From: Chrysomallon squamiferum
Taxonomy: Eukaryota; Mollusca; Gastropoda; Neomphalida; Peltospiridae
NCBI GenBank assembly: GCA_012295275.1
Contig: CM022670.1
Location: 12,017,083 to 12,069,582, forward strand
Direction of reading: 5' to 3'
DNA length: 52,500 bases
The translations under genes were made by a program, and so were the position numbers. Shown piece after piece: positions 25,301-37,117 of the stretch (positions within the stretch are counted from its first letter, which is position 1; every line of letters begins with the position of its first letter). A model generated the notes under the pieces. The model saw only the letters and a list, made by a program, of their open reading frames with translations, searched no databases and had not been told where the DNA came from.

Positions 25301-26166
25301 TTTAATAATAATAAATAAATAAATAAATAAAATAATAAATTGAAAAAAAAAAAAAAATAATAATTGTAAAAAATATCTCGTTTGTACATCTATAAAACAT
25401 TACTCCAACTATATTGTTCATTAATCTGTAAGTTCAGTTTTCATCTAGTTAAGTTTGCCAAACAAATGTTAAAAATATTTAAATAAATATGAAGTAAGGA
25501 GAAAATAAAGTAAAAATAACACAGCCTCAATTATTGTTACCAGGGCCTGATTTCTCATATAGGCTTTCTAGGCTGGTGCCTAGGGCAACAGTTTATGTTA
25601 TATCAATTCATATTTTCACATTTAATTTATAAATAAATCATTATGTAAATGTAAAACCATGTTTTTGTTTTCAACTAGGTCATAAGTTATAACCATTCAT
25701 ATTATATAAACTAAGTGGGAAGGGTGAGGGGGACTTGAGCCTTGAGGAAAGGGCAGTAAAATTTCTTTAGCCTTGGGCGGCAAGCATATTAAATCGAACC
25801 CTGATTGTTACTTTAACTGTAACGTCATGTGAAATTAAAAGAAGTAATTGACGATTTACCTGCTTTCATGTACATCATGTATTGCTCAGCACAATTAAAC
25901 GTGATGCCGTCGATTTCAAATTTAGCTAGATGATGCTGACTGAAAGGCGATTCTTTACCAAAAAATAAAATATATTTTTGTTTAACTTCAGATTTTGAAT
26001 GATGGTGGTTTCGTTTACCATCATGTTTTGATTCGTTTGCGATCTCGGATTTGATAAGTGATGTCGATTTCCGATTTTGGTTTCGGTTTCCATTCGTATT
26101 CTGATTATGACCCATCAAGTTATTTTCCATTATCTCACAGTTTCTGTTTTCTGTTAGTGAATCCAT
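24464..26166 (-). CDS. NADAR-domain protein C (YbiA-like N-glycosidase superfamily), three exons
   Basis: Exons by splice signals and paralogue comparison: 26,166-25,860, 25,199-25,048 and 24,691-24,464. Phases are consistent and give 228 aa. Residues 1-65 are an Asn/Lys/Ser-rich tail of no known fold. Residues ~66-222 form one NADAR domain: ILFFGKESPFSQHH, FNCAEQY (E94), LGRKVKNFD (126-134), FLQNPHLK, then CNPRDRIWGIGL (175-186) and KWKGKNLLGEI. Family members are N-glycosidases of riboflavin intermediates (YbiA) or remove ADP-ribose from guanine in DarT-NADAR systems; which applies here is unknown. The start is the ATG in AAGCATGGATTC (A at -3, G at +4), the only Met conserved at this place in all four gene starts. 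All key motifs are intact, so this is probably a functional gene. Intron 1 carries a hAT-like MITE. Confidence 0.9.
25262..25360. repeat. (AAT)n/(AAAT)n tract in intron 1 of gene C
   Basis: AAT units grade into AAAT and an A-run. Paralogous introns carry comparable tracts of different length at the equivalent place. Confidence 0.9.
25541..25803. mobile_element. hAT-like non-autonomous element (MITE), 263 bp
   Basis: Ends are CAGGGCCTGATTT and AAATCGAACCCTG, imperfect terminal inverted repeats of the CAGGG type usual in hAT elements. It is flanked by a perfect 8-bp target duplication ATTGTTAC at 25,533-25,540 and 25,804-25,811. Paralogous introns of genes A, B and D hold a single ATTGTTAC (or close variant) at this spot, an empty site. 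There is no coding capacity. It inserted in intron 1 of gene C, 57 bp 3' of the exon 1 donor in transcript order, after the paralogues separated. Confidence 0.9.
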
Positions 26167-26288
26167 GCTTCGGTTATTCAAAATATATGCGATAAAAACA
26201 CTGAGGTGACAATGTATTGAGTGTTACAATCCGTAACTTCCTTACTTTTGTTATTATCATTGTTGAGGACCACTTTGTTGAATGTGGC

Positions 26289-26371
26289 AGAGATAACTCC
26301 AATTGATGTGTTTTCAACGCTGTCAAATATCACAACCGACTGAGTCTCCTAATGTAGTCATCTTTGGTTAT
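26289..26371 (-). promoter_or_regulatory. Conserved upstream block of gene C
   Basis: About 125-205 bp upstream of the ATG. The block holds AGATAACTCC (a GATA-type core) and CACAACCGACTGAGTC. The same block occurs before genes A, D and B at similar distance (near 32,070-32,150, 37,260-37,325 and 42,080-42,165). CGACTGAGTCG is nearly palindromic in those copies. A promoter role is inferred from position and conservation, and recent duplication could explain the conservation. Confidence 0.4.
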
Positions 26372-26386
26372 ACTTTAAAGATATTA

Positions 26387-26387
<1 letters not shown>

Positions 26388-26443
<56 letters not shown>
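26388..26443. repeat. (ATT)n microsatellite
   Basis: About 18 ATT units upstream of gene C. Confidence 0.95.
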
Positions 26444-27859
26444 CTCCCTTGATTCTCTAATGTTTCTTCTGGTGTAAGAATAATAATTCAGCTATCAGAC
26501 CACAGAGTACGATGTGAACTTATTTATGTTTTTTATACCATACTTTGTTACAAACCATATTTGTTGGCTTAAAAAAGTAAAGTAATATCTCGCAGGTTTA
26601 AAGATTTTATTAAATTTGTTTATTGTTATTATTATATATTTTTTTCGCTCCCATCAAGTTCACTTTAATATTTGTTGCCAGTCATTTTATTCTTTATCGT
26701 GTAAAATATACTATTGTTATCATTATTGCTGTTTTTTTATTGATTTCTTTGTTAATGTTGTTAATGTTATTACTATTGACGTTGTTGTTGTTGTTATTAT
26801 TATTATTATATAAACATGCACACATGAATCTATACTGAAATCAACTTATGCTCTTTTTTCTCCCTTTTTCCACTTGTTTCCTACAGTTTACCATTGTGCT
26901 TCATCTTCTTTTTTTCTTTATTAGTGAAATGAGATTTCATAAAACTTATTGTCAAACTGACTGTGTAAGTTAATATCATTAGCCATGTTTCTCTAATTCA
27001 GACATTTTTAGTCAACCTTGTTATTTTTGTCTCTGATTCAGACAGATTAACACATAATGGGAGATTTTACCAGCAAATCAGGCATGGCAGAGAAACAAGC
27101 TTCAGATTACTGTTAAACCTCCCATCATGTACTAACAATGATTAATAAAAAACATCTAACACTGAAATACATGTAAGTGATTTATTTAAACCTCATTGCA
27201 GTTTGCAAGAGATTTGTTTTAGTTTATGACAGACAGAAACATATTAAATTGAGCAGACAAATATAATTAAATCCTGAGTTTTTACTGAAATTATGTCATA
27301 GTATAACTTTGGGAAAACAAGCTATGTCAATACTAAAACTAAAATATAGTTATATATATTAAGACATTCTAACAGGACAAATCCATGATCAGCTGGAAGT
27401 TACATTCAATTTAATTTTTGGATAAATCGATGTTACATTCAATTTAGTCTTAGGATAAGTCAATGTTACATTCAGTTTAGTTTTAGGATAGTTGATGTTA
27501 TATTCAGTTAAGTTTTTCATTTGAAACCATGTATATGCAGACAACTGTTATGGTTCAAATAAAAGAAAGACAAACTGTTATTTTTCACTGAATAAATATG
27601 ATTAATAATATGAGTACCTTTAATAAAACAATGAACATATATGTACAATGATCAACTATCAGCTGGTTGTTCTAAAGTTTAGATTTTATCACTATATCTA
27701 AACCAGCATTCAATCATCTCACTAAATGCTTTTTAAAACCACAAAAAAACAACTGCAAAATAAAGTGAAAATCCTACAACAGTGTTAGATCTTTTATATC
27801 TATTATCCTGACACGGGCTTATGTAAAACACAGGATTAAGCTCAAAAACAGTTTTGACA
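26444..27859. other. Intergenic region between NADAR genes C and A
   Basis: The left half is the far 5' flank of gene C, similar to the 5' flanks of A and B. From ~26,800 it matches the 3' flank of gene C. It also contains three degenerate ~40-bp direct repeats around GATGTTACATTCAATTTAG (27,400-27,520), also present as two copies near 38,810-38,890. Confidence 0.6.
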
Positions 27860-28656
27860 TCATTTGCAAATCTCAGACGTCTTATCATTCAGTGGCTGTT
27901 CCTCAAGATAAAGTTTATTTCGAACCTCTGTAATAATTTCTCCCAGCAGATTCTTTCCTTTCCATTTCCTACGGTCTATGGCTTCAGGTGCCTTCTCACT
28001 CAGACCAATGCCCCATATTCTGTCACGAGGATTACATTCCACAAAATGTTTGGGGTACGTTTCAAGTAATATTTTCTTTAGATGTGGATTTTGTAAAAAC
28101 TGAAATCAAGTACAGAAAGAAAAAACATTTTAATGCCTGAAAAGAGAAGTGATATATGAGAATAATAAAAAATTAAAGTAAAATAATAGTAATAATATAT
28201 CTGTATATAAAATGGAAGTTCAAAAGAATTTAATTACATCTGATAAACATTAATGTTAATATATATATATATATATATATATTAAATTTATTAAATATCA
28301 CATTATATTGGTTTGCTGGATTTTAATTTCTATAAAAATACGCAGTTTTATATTTTTGACGGTCTGTTGTATTGTAAATATGTATTTGTGCTATGTTTAT
28401 TTGTGTGTGTTTACATGAATTATTAATAATTAAAAAAGACTGTTTAATTTATAAAATCTACAACCTTTTCTTCAGTTGCACGTTTTACAACGTCCGGAGC
28501 TTTTTCCATCCAAATATCCACATCAAAGTTTCTAACTTGTCTTCCAAGACGTTTCTGAATTCCTGGTTCAGAAGCTTCGAGAATTTCTTGTTTTATTTCT
28601 TCGTCATGGAATGTAACTGCAATGAACTATCATAATGTATTATGTGCGTTTGTGTG

Positions 28657-28702
<46 letters not shown>

Positions 28703-31700
28703 TAAATAAATAAAATAAAATAAAATAAAATAAAATAAACAATAATAAAATCAAATCTGGTAGGTCTGTCTATAAAAATCTATAAGCTAGATTTTCATCT
28801 GGTTAAGCTTGTCATACAAATGTCAGATATGAATAAATACAATGTAAGCAAAAAATAAAGTAAAAAATAACATTTCTGCAACTAAATATAACACAGTAAC
28901 AGTGATTGTTACATTAACTGTAACGTTATGTGATACGGGCCGGTTCAGCAATGCAGTTATTTCGAGTTATGTCCCTTGATTTCTTGTTAGATGCCGCTGC
29001 GCTTCCGGGTAGTAAAAACCAGATCGGCTAGTGCGAAAAACACAGCACGACGAAGCAAACTTTTATCAACAAAACATACTCTAACTACCCGCGACATAAG
29101 CCCGTTGACACGTCGATAACTGACCAGAATCTCTCCACTCCTTACTGACTGATTGCAGAGCCAGAGGTAGGATTTCATTACGAAACAATTAAATTATTTA
29201 TCCAACATACTCTGTATGTAAACAAACTCAAACAGTTACAAACTAACAAAGGGCTTTAACTTTACCCAGCGTGTCGGATGTGGTCACCTTGTCCTGTTAC
29301 CTGTGGCACAGGTATAAGATCCGCTCCAAATTGCCATATAATATTAGAAAGTTAAATGTAATAGTTAAAGGAACTAAACATTACTATAATACTTTCCTCA
29401 ATTCGTCTTTCTTAAAATCGGCATACAATTTAAAATGGTAATGCCAGACAAGTCGGTTCCGGGGACAACTCGGCCCAGAATCCAATGCCGCACAGGGACA
29501 ATCTTGTCTATTGTTGGACAAGTGTTGTTTTTTAAATTAAAGTATTCTCACCGAAAAAAAAAAAAAAAAAAAGTGTTTTTGTTAGTATTGAATTAGTTCC
29601 ACCTTGACCTAAACGTCCCGAACCGAAGTGTCATGTCCGATTGATAAATTTCTGGCACACAACAGTACTTCTTACCCATCCTGTGAAAAAATATATATGT
29701 GGCAATATCGAGTTTTATCTTTATATAATGGTATTTTATAACATTTGTAATGTTTTCTGTAACTAATTAAATTATTGTTATTTACAGGTAATCATTGTAT
29801 GCATGATATGTTTTTAATGTTTAGTATATCTAATTAATCCAATGTCTCATTCAGGTATTTCTGAAAATGATAGGTGCTACTTTAATTTAATTATTTACTT
29901 ATAATATTGCTTCTTTATTTCAGTCAGCTTGTTAACTGGTGATATGTTGATTAAAACGCAAGCATGAATCTAACTATAGCACTTGCATTCTGTAGCTGAG
30001 TCTGTCCTTAGTTCTAAACTTTCAAGCTTGGGTCTAGTGTAAGCTGGTATTCTACCTTAGTGTTTCTGTCCAGCTTCTAATTATATAATCTTTAGCATAT
30101 AATATTATCACTATTGCTGTGATTTTGTATTCTTAGAGAATTTCTAAGGTTAGTTATTTGTTGTATTCATGTTTCTTATTTAGAGTATTTATTTACAGGC
30201 AGATACTAAATGTAAATTAATGTTGTGGATTAAATCAGTACATTATAATATAATGTATTAATACATAAAATAACTCTCCTACAACTATATTTATCTAAAG
30301 TAATCAAATGACAGGTGAAGTATAAGTTCTAATGTCTAAATGGTAAAGTAATTAATATTATGATTTCTTGTAACTAAATTCTAAGCGGTTTTAACGTTAA
30401 ATTAATTGTGTGATAGTTAACTGGGAGTAAGATGTTTGTACAGTTTGCATTCTCGGAAGAGACAGTTTATTTTATGCTATGACCAGTATTGCTATTAATA
30501 TAATTATGGACTTTGGATTATAGTGTTTGTACAATACTTAGTGCGTTCTATTATTTTATTTAGATCGCTATTGTTGAATGCGTGTGTTGGTTACCGGCCA
30601 GCTGTTTAATATTAGTAACACAAACTTGGTTGTACATGATTTTGTAGCTAGCTATATGTTTATAATTTAATGACGTTGTGATGTATATGAATATGTTAAA
30701 CGTTAGTAATGAATGTATTAGGAAAATATGGACTGTATAACTGCACGAAGGAATAACATATGGTATTATGTCATATATACTGTTTGACAGGAACCATACA
30801 TTAGCGATATGTGGCAAGATAGATATGTTTAATTAATTATGACAGTCTAGGGAATCTATACGTATGCATTTGTTATTGTGATGTCATATTTTGCAGCCTT
30901 GTTGTATTTAAATTTATTGATTTGATTGTTTCAGGGTTTTAAACATACATTGTGTGTGATGTCAAATAAAAAGCCATTGTCCTGAAACTACAGCTGTTTG
31001 TCGTATTTTTGAAAAGAAACTCAAATACAGTTACATATATTATAAATCTTAAACACAACACACAGATATATAATACATGTACATAAGAATAATCAAACTG
31101 TATGACTGGTACAACATCCCATTCCGATTTCAGTAACATGTTTTTAACAACTTTAATTACATTTACTTAAGCTAATAGTAACATAGATAGTCCAAGATCT
31201 GGTCACAGTCTACATTTCATTGTTTTCGTAGCGCTGCTATAACCAGAAGGTAATTAATCACACAGTATCATGCAGCATCCAAGTGGATGTTTACCTTCCT
31301 GCTCCCTGGATCGTAAAGGTTGCACTTGGACTAAGTCAAATGGTTTAGGGTCAAGAGTTCGAGGTGGAAAATCATAAGGAGTTACTACAACTGCAGCTCT
31401 GATTGGTGGTTATAGGTGACAGTGACTATTAACTTTTGTGCAAAGCAAGCGGTACCACCCGGAAGTGAGGAGGATTCGCGGAAATATGTTTTACATTGCG
31501 GAACCGGCCCAATGTTAAAAGTAAATAAATACAAAGTAACTAACTATAACACAGTAACAATGACTGTTCCATTAACTGTAATCTCATGCAAAACAAAAAG
31601 AAGTCATAGACGACTTACCTGCTTTCATGTACATCATGTATTGCTCAGCACAATTAAACGTGATGCCGTCGATTTCAAATTCAGCTGGATAATGCTGACT

Positions 31701-31925
31701 GAAAGGCGATTCTTTATGAAAAAATAAAATATATTCTTCTTTAAATTCAGATTTTGAATGATCCTGGTTTCGTTTACGATCATGTTTTGGTTCGTCTGCG
31801 AAATCCGATTTTCTACGCGATGTCGGTTTCTGATTTTGGTTTCGGTTTCCGTGCTTATAGTGATTATGAAATATCCAGGTATTTTCCGTTTTCTCACTGT
31901 TTGTGTACCCTGTTACTGGATCCAT
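27860..31925 (-). CDS. NADAR-domain protein A, three exons
   Basis: Exons 31,925-31,619, 28,616-28,465 and 28,099-27,860 give 232 aa with consistent phases. The N-tail (MDPVTGYTNSEK onward) is Asn/Lys-rich. The single NADAR domain keeps FNCAEQY, LGRQVRNFD, FLQNPHLKK, CNPRDRIWGIGL and KGKNLLGEI. About 10 bp are missing near the 3' end relative to the paralogues (between 27,880 and 27,890). The frame therefore runs past the usual LNDKKQ stop and ends LNDKTSEICK instead; this tail lies outside the domain. Intron 1 is 3 kb because of a 2.57-kb insert with inverted ends. Start chosen as for gene C. Likely functional; activity known only at family level. Confidence 0.88.
28937..31510. mobile_element. 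TIR-bearing insertion in intron 1 of gene A (2.57 kb), unclassified
   Basis: Begins GGGCCGGTTCAGCAATG and ends with the inverse of GGGCCGGTTCCGCAATG. A further inner inverted match is CTTCCGGGTAGTA near the left end and CTTCCGGGTGGTA at the right end. A shorter copy lies in gene B at 40,445-41,569. A 63-codon minus-strand frame at 28,987-29,178 is kept open in both copies (40,500-40,691) but resembles nothing I know. No transposase recognised. No short target duplication is evident; instead an imperfect ~60-bp stretch of host intron (around ATAACACAGTAACA) occurs on both sides. Confidence 0.6.
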
Positions 31926-33064
31926 GCTTCGGTTATTCGGAATATATGTCATAAAATAAAATGAAATCAAGCCATTAAGGCGACAATGTACAGAATGTTG
32001 GAATCCTTAACTTCTTGACTTTTCTTATTGTTGTTGAGCATTGCACAACTCCGTGGCATATGGAAGAAAGATAACTCCAGTTGAAGTGTTTTGCAACGTT
32101 GTCAACATATCACAACCGACTGAGTCGCCTAATTTGATCATCTTTGTTTATGCAAGGAAACACTCATACTCCAAAGATATTAATTTTTAAAATTATTTAT
32201 AATTATTATTATTATTATTTACTTTATCTTCCTCGATTCCATAATGTTTCTTCAGGTGTTGTGTGAAAAACAATTCGGGTATCAGACCACAGAGGTCACG
32301 ATGTCAACTCATTTATAAGAGTTTTGTTTTTATACCTTTTCATTGTATGTTACAAACCATATTTGTTGGCTCAAAAATAAAAGTAATATCTTGTAGGTTT
32401 AAAAAATTTTATTAAATTTTTTATTGTTATTATTATTAGTTTTTTTTCACTTCAATCAAGTACACTTTAATACTTCTTGCCAGTCATTTTATTCTTTGTA
32501 ACGTAAAATATACTACTGTTATTATTTTGTTCTTGTTGGTTTTGTTGATTTCTTTATTAATTCTATTACTGTTATTACAATGTTATTGTTATTATTATTA
32601 CTTTTATTCAAACACACACACATGATTACTTATATTAAAACATTCTAACAGGATTTTCATATCTGTTTCAGACAACTCTTATAGTTCAAATAAAAGAAAG
32701 ACAAACAGTTATTTTTCACTGAATAAATATGATCAACAATATCAGTAACATTAATAAAACAATGAACATATATGTACAATGATCAATTATCAGCTGGTTG
32801 TTCTAAAGTTTAGATTTTATCACTATATCTAAACCAGCATTCAATCATCTCTCACAGAATGCTTTTTAAAACAAGAAAAAACAACTGTAAAATAAAGTGA
32901 AAATCCTACAACAGTGTTGGATCTTTTATATCTATTATCCTGACACGGGCTTATGTAAAACACAGGGTTATGTAAAACACAGGATTATGTAAAACACAGG
33001 ATTATGTAAAACACAGGATTAAGCTCAAAAACAGTTTTGACATAAGTTGCAAATCTCAGACGTC
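31926..33064. other. Intergenic region between genes A and D
   Basis: Contains the conserved 5' block of gene A (~32,070-32,150) and the 3' flank of gene D. A 17-bp motif ATTATGTAAAACACAGG is repeated in tandem three to four times at ~32,950-33,020, twice in the matching place near 42,965. Overall it matches 41,938-43,043 closely. Confidence 0.6.
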
Positions 33065-33348
33065 TTATTGCTTTTTATCATTCAGTGCCTGTTCCTCAAG
33101 ATAAAGTTTATTTCGAACCTCTGTAATAATTTTTCCCAGCAGATTCTTTCCTTTCCATTTACTAGGGTCTTTGGCTTCAGGTGCCTTCATTTTCAGACCA
33201 ATACCCCAAATCGTGTCATATGGATTGCATTCCACAAAGATTTTGGGGTACGTTTCAAGTAATCTTTTCTTTAGATGTGGATTTTGTGAAAACTGAAATC
33301 AAATACAGAAAGAAAGAAATATTTGAATTCCTAATAAAAATGAAACAA

Positions 33349-33349
<1 letters not shown>

Positions 33350-33405
<56 letters not shown>
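33350..33405. repeat. (AAT)n microsatellite in the last intron of gene D
   Basis: About 18 AAT units. The homologous intron of the other D unit has a shorter run at 35,317-35,364. Confidence 0.95.
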
Positions 33406-33533
33406 CTGTATATAAAATAAAAAATCAAAAGTTTTGAATTACATCTGATAAAGATAAATGTTATTATATATGTAAAACGCAAATTTATTACATTATATTG
33501 ATTTGCTGGATCCATTATTTTTCTGTAAAAATA

Positions 33534-34091
33534 CAGTGAAACCTCGGGTTACGAACGCCTCGAATCACGAACAAGTCGGATTACGAACTGTGATTTCGGG
33601 CAATTTTTGTCTCGGTTTACGAATAATGTCCCGAGTTACGAACTACAGCGACGCTCGACGACAAGCTTTCTTTTGACGTCGGTTTTGACGTCAACATCTA
33701 GCAAAGATAAGAACAAATGCTTACGTTAAACACGAGGTGAAATAAAGGATTATAGGCAGCCCTATTGCAAATATATATCTTGAATTAGGACTTGCAGTTG
33801 CAGCTCAATAGCTTTTGCACTGAAATTGTGCGCAACCATTTTTTGAAGTATTGCTGCTTTTATGTGTATGTTTTTCATTATACCCTATCCAATATGGCAC
33901 TCTAGAAAACAAAAAGGGAAAGCGATAATGCTGGTGGAAAGTATAAACGTATCACAGTAAAGGTTAAGAAAGAAATAATTGCAAAACATGAGAGTGGCGT
34001 TCGTGTCTCTGACATCGCTTCGGTTTACGTACAATTTGGTTTACGAACCGAATTCTGGAACGAATTAAGTTCGTAACCTGAGGTTCCACCG
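33534..34091. mobile_element. Tigger/pogo-like non-autonomous element, copy 1 (558 bp)
   Basis: Ends CAGTGAAACCTCGGGTTACG and the inverse of CGGTGGAACCTCAGGTTACG, flanked by TA duplications (33,532-33,533 and 34,092-34,093). That is the pattern of pogo/Tigger elements of the Tc1-mariner group. Near 33,960-34,020 a plus-strand stretch reads VKKEIIAKHESGVRVSDIA, resembling the N-terminal helix-turn-helix of Tigger transposases, so this is an internally deleted derivative. Gene E has an empty site (AAAATACTCTG near 43,465). Confidence 0.88.
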
Positions 34092-34438
34092 TACTTTGTT
34101 TTATATTTTTGATGGTCACTGTTGTATTATAAATATATAGTCGAGCTATGTTTAGTTGTGTGTTTATAGGAATTATTAATAATTTAAAAAGACTGTTTAA
34201 TTTGTAAAATCTACAACCTTTTCTTCAGTTGCACGCTTTACAACATCCCAAGCTTTTTCCATCCAAATGTCCTCATTGAAGTTTCTAACTTTACTTCCAA
34301 GACGTGTTTGACTTCTTGGTTTAGTAACCTTAAGAATTTCTTGTTTGATTTCTTCATCATGGAATGTAACTGTAATTAGTCATCGTAATGAATTATGTAA
34401 ATGTGTATGTTGTATGTATATGTGCATGTGTTTATATC

Positions 34439-34454
34439 TATATATATATCTATA

Positions 34455-34504
<50 letters not shown>
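34439..34504. repeat. (TA)n microsatellite
   Basis: About 65 bp of TA with a few TC steps, in an intron of gene D. The homologous run at 36,386-36,405 is much shorter. Confidence 0.95.
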
Positions 34505-34511
<7 letters not shown>

Positions 34512-35313
34512 TAAAAAAATATAAATAAAGAGATAAATTATAATAGATTTCTTTTCTTCCTTTCTATTATAAAAACAATAATATATAGCTATAAAACACT
34601 ACTCCGCCTATACAATCAAATAGCTTGTAACATCGATTTTCATGTGATTAAGTTTGCCGTACAGTCATCAAAAAAAAGAAAACAAGAAAAAAACAACCCA
34701 AAAAAAAAAAAACCCAAAGAATAATAATAATAATAAAAAATAAAAATAAATAAAAATAAATAAATAAATAACTAAAATAATAATAATACAAAGTAAGGAG
34801 AAAGTGAAGTAAAAATAACATTTTTAGAATTAAGTATAACACAATAACAACGATTGTTACATTAACTGTAATGCCATGATAAAGTAAAAGAAGTAATAAA
34901 CGATTTACCTGCTTTCATGTACATCATATATTGCTCAAGCACAATTAAATTTGATGCCGTTGATTTCAAATTCAGCTGGATGATGCTGACTGAAAGGCGA
35001 TTGTTTACCAAAAAACAAAATATATTCTTCTTTAACTTCAGATTTTTCACATTTTGTGTCCTCTTCATAAAGTTTATTTCGAACCTCTGTAATAATTTCT
35101 CCCAGCAGATTCTTTCCTTTCCATTTACTAGGGTCTTTGGCTTCAGGTGCCGTCATTTTCAGACCAATTCCCCAAATCGTGTCGTATGGATTACATTCCA
35201 CAAAATTTTGGGGTACGTTTCAAGTAATCTTTTCTTTAGTTGTGGATTTTGTGAAAACTGAAATCAAATACAGAAAGAAAGAAATATTTCAATTCCTAAT
35301 AAAAATGAAACAA

Positions 35314-35364
<51 letters not shown>

Positions 35365-35491
35365 CTGTATATAAAATGAAAAATCAAAAGTTTTGAATTA
35401 CATCTGATAAAGATAAATGTTATTATATATGTAAAACGCAAATTTATTACATTATATTGATTTGCTGGATCCTTTTTTTTCTGTAAAAATA

Positions 35492-36044
35492 CAGTGAAAC
35501 CTCGGGTTACGAACGCCTCGAAACACGAACAAGTCGGATTACGAACTGTGATTTCGGGCAATTTTTGTCTCGGTTTACGAATAATGTCCCGAGTTACGAA
35601 CTACAGCGACGCTCGACGACAAGCTTTCTTTTGACGTCGGTTTTGACGTCAACATCTAGTAAAGATAAGAACAAATGCTTACGTTAAACACGAGGTGAAA
35701 TAAAGGATTATAGGCATGCCCTATTGCAAATATATATCTTGAATTAGGACTTGCAGTTGCAGCTCAATAGCTTTTGCACTGAAATTATGCGCTCGCATTT
35801 TTTGAAGTATTGGTGCTTTTATGTGTATGTTTTTCATTATATCCTATCCAATATGGCTAGAAAACAAAAAGTGAAAGCGATAATTCTGGTGGAAAGTATA
35901 AACGTATCACAGTAAAGGTTAAGAAAGAAATAATTGCAAAACACGAGAGATGTTCGTGTGTCTGATATCGCTTCGGTTTACGTACAATTTGGTTTACGAA
36001 CCGAATTCTGGAACGAATTAAGTTCGTAACCTGAGGTTCCACCG
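35492..36044. mobile_element. Tigger/pogo-like non-autonomous element, copy 2 (553 bp)
   Basis: Nearly identical to copy 1 and at the homologous intron position, with TA at both ends (35,490-35,491 and 36,045-36,046). It was therefore copied along with the D unit rather than inserted separately. It keeps an ATGGCTAGAAAACAAAAAG start-like stretch near 35,853, but the frame is broken soon after. Confidence 0.88.
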
Positions 36045-37117
36045 TACTTTGTTTTATATTTTTGATGGTCACTGTTGTATTATAAATATATAGTTGTGCT
36101 ATGTTTAGTTGTGTGTTTATAGGAATTATTAATATTTAAAAAGACTGTTTAATTTGTAAAATCTACAACCTTTTCTTCAGTTGCACGCTTTACAACATCC
36201 CAGACTTTTCCCATCCAAATGTCCTCATTGACGTTTCTAACTTTTCTTCCAAGACTTGTTTGATTTCTTGGTTTAGTAGCCTTAAGAATTTCTTGTTTGA
36301 TTTCTTCATCATGGAATGTAACTGTAATTAGTCATCGTAATGCATTATGTAAATGTGTGTGTTGTATGTATATGTGCATGTGTTTATATATATATATATA
36401 TATACATATAATAAAAAAAATATAAATAAAGAGATAAATTATAATAGATTTCTTCTTTTCTTCCTAATATAAAACAATAAAAAAAAAAAAAAAAAAAAAA
36501 TTGGACTTCTATAGCTATAAAACACTACTCCGCCTATACAATCAAATAGTTTGTAACATCGATTTTCATGTGATTAAGTTTGCCATACAGTCATCAAAAA
36601 AAGAACCCAAAAACTAAAAGAATAATAATAATAATAAAAAATATAAAATAAATAAAAATAAATAAATAAATAACTAAAATAATAATAATACAAAGTAAGG
36701 AGAAAGTGAAGTAAAAATCACATTTTTAGAATTATGTATAACACAATAACAACGATTGTTACATTAACAGTAATGCCATGATAAAGTAAAACTAGTAATA
36801 GACAACTTACCTGCTTTCATGTACATCACATATTGCCAAGCACAATTAAATTTGATGCCATCGATTTCAAATTCAGCTGGATGATTCTGACTGAAAGGCG
36901 ATTGCTTACCAAAAAATAAAATATATTCTTCTTTAACTTCAGATTTTAAATAATTCTGGTTTTGTTTAGGATGATGTTTTGATTTGTCTGCGATCTCTGA
37001 CTTATTATGTGATGTCGGTTTCTGATCTGAGTTTCGGTTTCTGTTCGTATAGTGATTGTAATCCATCGACTTATTTTCCTTTATCTCACGGTTTGTGTTT
37101 TCTGTTACTGAATCCAT

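Larger units (their letters stand above)
33065..37117 (-). pseudogene. Two-domain NADAR gene D, probably degenerate
   Basis: Exons in transcript order: 37,117-36,811 (N-tail and domain 1 start), 36,321-36,170, hybrid 35,257-34,909 (end of domain 1 joined to start of domain 2), 34,369-34,218, and 33,292-33,065 (stop). The splice sites are intact. In exon 1 the conserved FNCAEQ reads FNCAWQ (E94 to W). Exon 36,170-36,321 reads RNVNEDIW where paralogues have RNFDMDIW. The hybrid exon lacks one base near 35,201-35,210 (CAAAATTTTG) and has one extra base at 34,936-34,937, giving a TGA after FNCA. These changes suggest loss of function, at least of domain 2. Assembly errors could explain the single-base indels but not the E-to-W change. 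Each unit holds a Tigger-like MITE. Confidence 0.75.
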
